7,352 nucleotides of DNA, from positions 1-7,352 of the forward strand of contig WRNF01000010.1 of assembly GCA_009776715.1 (NCBI GenBank), read 5' to 3'. The DNA comes from Treponema sp. Lineage in GTDB: Bacteria > Spirochaetota > Spirochaetia > Treponematales > Breznakiellaceae. A program made the translations under genes and the position numbers. The first letter of the stretch is position 1; each line of letters opens with the position of its first letter. The notes under the pieces were generated by a model, which was not told where the DNA came from, ran no database searches, and saw only the letters and a list, made by a program, of their open reading frames with translations. This document shows positions 3,778 through 7,352 of the stretch, in pieces.

Positions 3778-6126
3778 CTAATGCACTTCGCCTTCACTGA
3801 TAATGCTGGTGCGGACAGGATTCCCTGCAAGGCAAAGATTTTTTCCGCCCTGCTGCACTGCAAAATTCTTTACTGTTATTGGATAAGAAAGGAAAGCATC
3901 AATGCTGATTTCCGCCGGCATCGAAGATGACTGCGGCATCGAAGATGACTGCGGCATCGAAGATGCCGTAGCGCATTCTTCGGGCAAAAAGCGGGTTCCG
4001 GTGGGGGCATCGCCGGCATCAAGCACTTCGCAGCGTTCTACAGGCTTTCCGTCAGGGCCAATCCCGCAGAAGTCTCCGGCAGCCAGCAGCATCCCCCTGG
4101 ATTCTATCCCCCGGAGTTTGGCCGGTTTAAGATTGTAGGCAAGGATAATCCTTTTCCCCAGCAATTGTTCTTCGGTATAAAACGGCACCAAACCGGAAAC
4201 AATGGTTCGCTCTTCCCGCACACCGCTTGTCCCTTCGCCGGTTTCAAGGCCTATAACGTATAACTTTTCCGCCTGCGGATGCCGTTCAATTTTTTCAATT
4301 TTAGCAACCCGCAGATCAATGATTTCTTCAAACGGTTTTTGTTCCATGCCGGAAGCGCCGGAAGCATTTTTTTCACTGTTTCTTTCTTTCTGGCTGCCCG
4401 AATAACGTTCCCGTAATGCGTCAACAAGTCCGTCTTCCAGTTTTGCAAACAGCATTTCGCTTTTTATTCCGCTGCCTGGGGCAAGCCCTTCGGCTTTGCC
4501 TATATCTTTCCAGCAAAAATTTTTTCCTAACGCAAGGCCAAAAAACGATGCCAGCTTTTCCGCCGATAAAGGCATATAGGGCTCAATCAATACCGCAATG
4601 TCACGCACAAGAAAGCAAAGGCCGCGTATTACCGATTTGGCCTTTGGAGGATCGGCATTGCGCAGCCGCCAGGGTTCGGCATCCTGAAAATATTTATTTG
4701 CATACGATGTAAGTTCAAAAATTTCCCTGAATGCATCCCTAAGTTCGGCGTGTTCCAGTTTTTCTGCAATGGAATTTTCATGCTTTTGAACCGCGTTCCA
4801 AAATGCCGGATCGTCTTCTCCTTCGGGAAGTTTGCCGTCAAGATAGCGGCTAACAAAGGACAGGGTACGATTTACAAGGTTGCCCAAATTTCCAATAAGC
4901 TCGCCGTTTACTTTTTCCTGAAAATCTTTCCATGTAAAAAGGGCATCCGCTTTTTCGGGACGGTTGTAAAAAATATAAAAACGCCACACATCTGCCGGAA
5001 TGCCTGTTTCCATTGTATCGGTGCCAAAAACGCCAATGCCCCGCGATTTGGAAAATTTCCCGCTTTCATAGTTAAGGTATTCGGAACTAGACATATGGTG
5101 CAGCATGGTCCAGTTGTCGCCTGAACCCAAAAGGCTGGAAGGGAATATTACCGTATGAAAAGGAATATTGTCCTTGCCCATAAACTGAAACAGCTCAACT
5201 TCGTCCGGGCTTTTCCACCAGTAATTTAAAAAATCTCGCCAATCAGAAAATTTATTGCCGTATTTGGCCTTCAATGTATGCTGCCCGTTGATAATTTCAT
5301 CGCCCAGACAGCCGGTAACAGAAATGTAGCCGATTGGGGCATCAAACCACACATAAAAAACTTTATTTTCAAAACCGGGCTTTGGCACGGGAATGCCCCA
5401 TTTTAAGTCACGGGTAATCGCCCGTTCCCTAAGCCCGTCTCTTATCCACGCCTGAGTCATGGCTACTGCATTATTTGCCCAAAATCCCTTTTCGCTGGCG
5501 GTTTTAATCCACTCTTCCAGCCGGTCTTTTATTTTAGGCAAATTGATGTATAAATGGCTGGTAGACTGAGGATGAGGCTTTGAACCGCACACCGAACAAT
5601 GCGGGTCTTTCAAGTCGGTGGGGTCAAGCAGTTTCCCGCAGGCCTCGCATTGGTCCCCTCGGGCCTCTCCTGAGCCGCAAACAGGGCATAGGCCGCGAAT
5701 GAAGCGGTCGGCAAGGAAACGTTCGCATTTTGGGCAATACAACTGCTCGACAGTCTGCTCGGTAACATAACCGGCTTTGTCGAGTTTTTGAAAAATATCC
5801 TGCGTAACCTCGGTATGGCAGGGAGCCGAGGTGCGCCCAAATATGTCAAAGGCAATATTGAACCATTGGTATATTTCAGCATGGATAACATGGTAGCGGC
5901 TGCACAGTTCGCGGGGAGATATTCCTTCTTCAGCGGCGCGGGTTTCCGTAGCCGTACCGTATTCATCGGTGGCGCAAACATACAGCGTCTCGTATTCCCG
6001 CAGCCTGCAAAACCGGGCAAAAGCATCGGCGGACAGCACTTGAATTAAATTTCCCAAATGAGGAACATTGTTTACATAAGGCAGGGCCGAGGTAATTAAT
6101 CTCCGTTTCATAAATCTTCCTTTCAT
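3778..6126 (-). CDS. metG: Methionine--tRNA ligase (MetRS) with C-terminal tRNA-binding domain
   Basis: Charges tRNA-Met with methionine in the cytoplasm. In the 782-aa reading the class I catalytic domain has HLGN (23-26, HIGH motif) and KFSKS (357-361, KMSKS variant). Between them lies a double zinc-knuckle insert with four CxxC pairs (131/134, 147/150, 160/163, 177/180). The anticodon-binding helical domain follows (NLGNLVNR 413-420, W486), then a Trbp111-like OB fold (about 599-714). This is the long E. coli-like class. After the OB fold there is an extra tail of about 65 residues with a SSMPQS repeat (722-736 region) and a non-repetitive end, not found in E. coli MetRS as I know it. The true start is probably Met6 at 6111 (777 aa): an AAGGAAG Shine-Dalgarno sits between the two ATGs, whereas none precedes 6126. 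It has its own promoter at 6134-6142 and is followed at 8 bp by the femAB-like gene. Confidence 0.97.
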   Translation of the reverse strand: MKGRFMKRRLITSALPYVNNVPHLGNLIQVLSADAFARFCRLREYETLYVCATDEYGTATETRAAEEGISPRELCSRYHVIHAEIYQWFNIAFDIFGRTSAPCHTEVTQDIFQKLDKAGYVTEQTVEQLYCPKCERFLADRFIRGLCPVCGSGEARGDQCEACGKLLDPTDLKDPHCSVCGSKPHPQSTSHLYINLPKIKDRLEEWIKTASEKGFWANNAVAMTQAWIRDGLRERAITRDLKWGIPVPKPGFENKVFYVWFDAPIGYISVTGCLGDEIINGQHTLKAKYGNKFSDWRDFLNYWWKSPDEVELFQFMGKDNIPFHTVIFPSSLLGSGDNWTMLHHMSSSEYLNYESGKFSKSRGIGVFGTDTMETGIPADVWRFYIFYNRPEKADALFTWKDFQEKVNGELIGNLGNLVNRTLSFVSRYLDGKLPEGEDDPAFWNAVQKHENSIAEKLEHAELRDAFREIFELTSYANKYFQDAEPWRLRNADPPKAKSVIRGLCFLVRDIAVLIEPYMPLSAEKLASFFGLALGKNFCWKDIGKAEGLAPGSGIKSEMLFAKLEDGLVDALRERYSGSQKERNSEKNASGASGMEQKPFEEIIDLRVAKIEKIERHPQAEKLYVIGLETGEGTSGVREERTIVSGLVPFYTEEQLLGKRIILAYNLKPAKLRGIESRGMLLAAGDFCGIGPDGKPVERCEVLDAGDAPTGTRFLPEECATASSMPQSSSMPQSSSMPAEISIDAFLSYPITVKNFAVQQGGKNLCLAGNPVRTSIISEGEVH
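3916..3965. repeat. 18-bp tandem repeat (2.8 copies) inside the metG tail
   Basis: Units start at 3916, 3934 and 3952, the last being 14 bases long, and are identical. Being six codons long, the repeat keeps frame and encodes SSMPQS repeats in the linker between the OB fold and the final ~45 residues of MetRS. Copy number could vary between strains without breaking the gene. Confidence 0.85.
6116..6122 (-). promoter_or_regulatory. Ribosome binding site that decides the metG start
   Basis: AAGGAAG on the minus strand (6122-6116) lies a few bases upstream of the ATG at 6111 and inside the reading frame begun at 6126. With the -10 box ending at 6134, transcription should start near 6127, so the first ATG would be almost leaderless. 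The ATG at 6111, giving MKRRLITSALPY, is preferred. Confidence 0.65.
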
Positions 6127-6133
6127 AATGAGA

Positions 6134-6142
6134 ATTATAACA
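6134..6142 (-). promoter_or_regulatory. Extended -10 promoter of metG
   Basis: TGTTATAAT on the minus strand (6142-6134), with only a weak -35 candidate (TAGAAT, 6162-6157, at 17-base spacing) that overlaps the cheB stop codon. It gives metG and the femAB-like gene expression independent of the chemotaxis genes upstream. The surrounding 14 bases match those at the Lgt-like promoter. Confidence 0.55.
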
Positions 6143-6159
6143 TAAAGAAAAGGAAAATT

Positions 6160-6642
6160 CTACCTAAAAGTTTTCGCTATATCGCAGATGCGGCGGGCCA
6201 TTTTATCCAAGGGAACCTGTTCCATTACATGACCCATTTCATACGCAACCCGGGGCATGCCGTACACAATGGCGCTTGCTTCATCTTGCCCTAATGTTAT
6301 GCCCCCTTCTTTGTAAATGGTACCAAGGTGCTGCGCTCCGTCTCTGCCCATTCCGGTCATTATAACTCCCAGGGCATTATTCTGATAATTCATTGCAACC
6401 GAAGCAAAAAGCACATCAGCAGAAGGCCTATGGCCTGAAACCAAAGGGGCATCAGAAAGCCTGACTATGGGATTAAAAGTCTTTTTCTCTACCTCCATAT
6501 GTTTGTTCCCTTGCGCGATTAAAATTCTTCCGGGCTGTATGGAATCGCCGTCTTCCGCTTCTTTTACCTCCAGAGGGCAAATTCTATTCAGGCTTTTTGC
6601 AAATTCATTAGTAAAGCCGGGAGGCATATGCTGCACTACCAC
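6160..6642 (-). pseudogene. cheB: CheB, C-terminal part of the methylesterase domain (out of frame with its N-terminal part)
   Basis: The remainder of chemotaxis protein-glutamate methylesterase/glutamine deamidase, which removes methyl groups from receptor glutamates. It reads straight on from the upstream fragment if one base is added at about 6651-6654. In the joined 384-residue numbering it holds the catalytic histidine in QHMPPGFT (His229) and the catalytic aspartate in MTGMGRDGA (Asp325). The apparent GTG start at 6642 is just a valine codon of the joined frame with no Shine-Dalgarno, so independent translation is unlikely. Any such product would lack the nucleophilic serine (Ser202), which lies in the other fragment. 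Its stop overlaps the putative -35 of metG. Family identity is clear; whether the break is biological is not. Confidence 0.88.
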
Positions 6643-7313
6643 AATCGGAACTTTAAGTCGGAATCTAAATGAGAAAAAACAACCCTTAGCGCGTCGGGAC
6701 CGCCTGTGCTTATTCCTATGGCAATTATTTCAGTTTTACCGCTCTTGCGGGCCTGGACAGGCGGTTTTGCTGGTTCCGGCCTTACGCTGCTTTGGCTTAA
6801 AAGAGAAAGCAAGTCTACGCCGGTATTGCTGGGCGGCGGGGTTTTCTTCGTGTATTCCGAAGGGGAAAGCAACCTTCTCCCTTCTGCCTTACGAAATGAA
6901 CTGCCGTAGCCAAACAACATACCAACAAGAGTATCCCTAACAAGATGAATGTCTTCAGATACCGAACCGGAAGGTTTTTGTATAAAATCACTGGCGCCAA
7001 GAGACAGCGCTTCCATAGTTATTTCAGCGCCTCTGCGTGCAATGGACGAAAGAATAACAACCGGAATTTTTATGCCGCGTTTTCTCCTTTCTTTTAGAAA
7101 TTCAATACCGTTCATTTCCGGCATTTCAAGGTCAAGAACAATTATATCCGGATTTACCCTGGCAATTTTGTCCAGTGCAAATCTTCCGTTCATTGCTTTT
7201 TCTGCAACGATAAGACCCGGCGTCTCATCTATCATTCTTCCTATCAAGTTGCGCATTAATGCTGAGTCATCAACAACTAACACAGAAATTTCATCAGCCA
7301 CAGTAAACTCCAT
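6636..7313 (-). pseudogene. cheB: CheB, receiver domain and start of the methylesterase domain (frameshifted)
   Basis: The N-terminal 225 codons of CheB. Residues 9-130 are a response-regulator receiver domain with acidic pair D15/D16, phospho-acceptor D61 in VLDLEMP, and K113 in QKP; phosphorylation by CheA normally relieves inhibition of the esterase. A proline- and serine-rich linker (about 145-192) leads to the methylesterase domain, where IGISTGGP (199-206) carries the nucleophile Ser202. After LDSDLK (216-221) the frame goes wrong and stops (FRLW, then TAG), so this product lacks the catalytic His and Asp. The ATG at 7313 directly abuts the TAA of the upstream gene, so translation is probably coupled. 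A GTG at 7301 with GGAG before it is an alternative start that keeps the whole receiver domain. CheB plus CheR sets receptor adaptation. Confidence 0.9.
6645..6660 (-). other. One-base frameshift site in cheB
   Basis: On the minus strand the frame reads GAC TTA AAG TTC CGA and soon stops. Adding one A to the three-A run (6654-6652) gives GAC TTA AAA GTT CCG ATT GTG, that is DLKVPIV, and joins both halves with no residue lost or gained. A ribosomal -1 slip on A-AAG would give the same product, but TTA AAG is not a full slippery heptamer and I see no strong downstream hairpin. A recent deletion or a read error in a short A-run is more likely. Confidence 0.85.
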
Positions 7314-7352
7314 TTACGTAAATTTTCGGTATAAGGTTGCCCACTCGGTTTT
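7314..7352 (-). CDS. C-terminal end of an upstream chemotaxis gene, probably cheR
   Basis: Only 12 codons and a TAA are present in the frame ending at 7314, reading KTEWATLYRKFT. The stop codon immediately precedes the cheB ATG, a typical sign of translational coupling in an operon. In treponemes cheR (receptor methyltransferase) lies next to cheB, so CheR is the likely identity, but that rests on gene order and not on these few residues. The frame itself is an inference, as the gene body is outside the window. Confidence 0.5.
   Translation of the reverse strand, partial: KTEWATLYRKFT

Noticed and set aside
5610..6026. 138-codon minus-strand frame inside metG
   Set aside because: It overlaps the HIGH-domain coding sequence in another frame and looks like a shadow with no family features.
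6640..6675. Programmed -1 frameshifting as the preferred explanation for split cheB
   Set aside because: A-AAG could allow a slip, but the preceding TTA does not make a full slippery heptamer, no strong downstream structure or internal Shine-Dalgarno was seen, and CheB is not known to use it.
1..7352. CRISPR arrays, tRNA or rRNA genes, transposases, attachment sites
   Set aside because: No regularly spaced repeats, tRNA-like cloverleaf with conserved T-loop, rRNA segment, or transposase/integrase motif was found by reading both strands.

Overview
The window looks like chromosomal DNA of a spirochaete, most likely a gut-type Treponema. This is an inference from gene content: a chemotaxis methylesterase gene behind the probable end of cheR, an E. 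coli-type long MetRS with an extra C-terminal tail, and a FemAB-type cell-wall transferase. Nothing in the window is a phylogenetic marker I can place precisely. All genes but one lie on the minus strand.

Right part (about 2700-7352), of ordinary G+C, reads on the minus strand: the last codons of an upstream gene (probably cheR), cheB, metG, then a femAB-like gene. CheB is split by a one-base frameshift at about 6651-6656, between its catalytic serine and histidine. Either the gene is a fresh pseudogene or the read has lost one A. metG has its own extended -10 promoter just after cheB. The femAB-like gene starts 8 bases after the metG stop, so those two are probably one transcript. The four genes combine chemotaxis adaptation (receptor methylation and demethylation), tRNA charging, and probable addition of the first bridge amino acid to peptidoglycan precursors.

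Left part (1 to about 2690) is strikingly A+T-rich (for example 9 G+C in 721-780 against 37 in 3541-3600) and looks like an accessory island. On the plus strand is one 72-residue two-helix membrane protein with a good promoter, a tandem 11-bp repeat before its -35 box and an inverted repeat in its leader. On the minus strand an Lgt-like seven-helix membrane protein with an altered, cysteine-rich signature is followed 31 bp later by an EcoRI-family adenine DNA methyltransferase carrying an EF-hand/dockerin-like loop. No restriction enzyme is visible. A secreted protein or lipoprotein gene then begins and runs off the left edge. Its leader of about 90 nt holds three successive hairpins and a possible Shine-Dalgarno switch.

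Most worth checking are the cheB frameshift, the structured leader at 61-151, the Lgt paralogue lacking the canonical catalytic residues, and the metal-binding-like loop in the methyltransferase.
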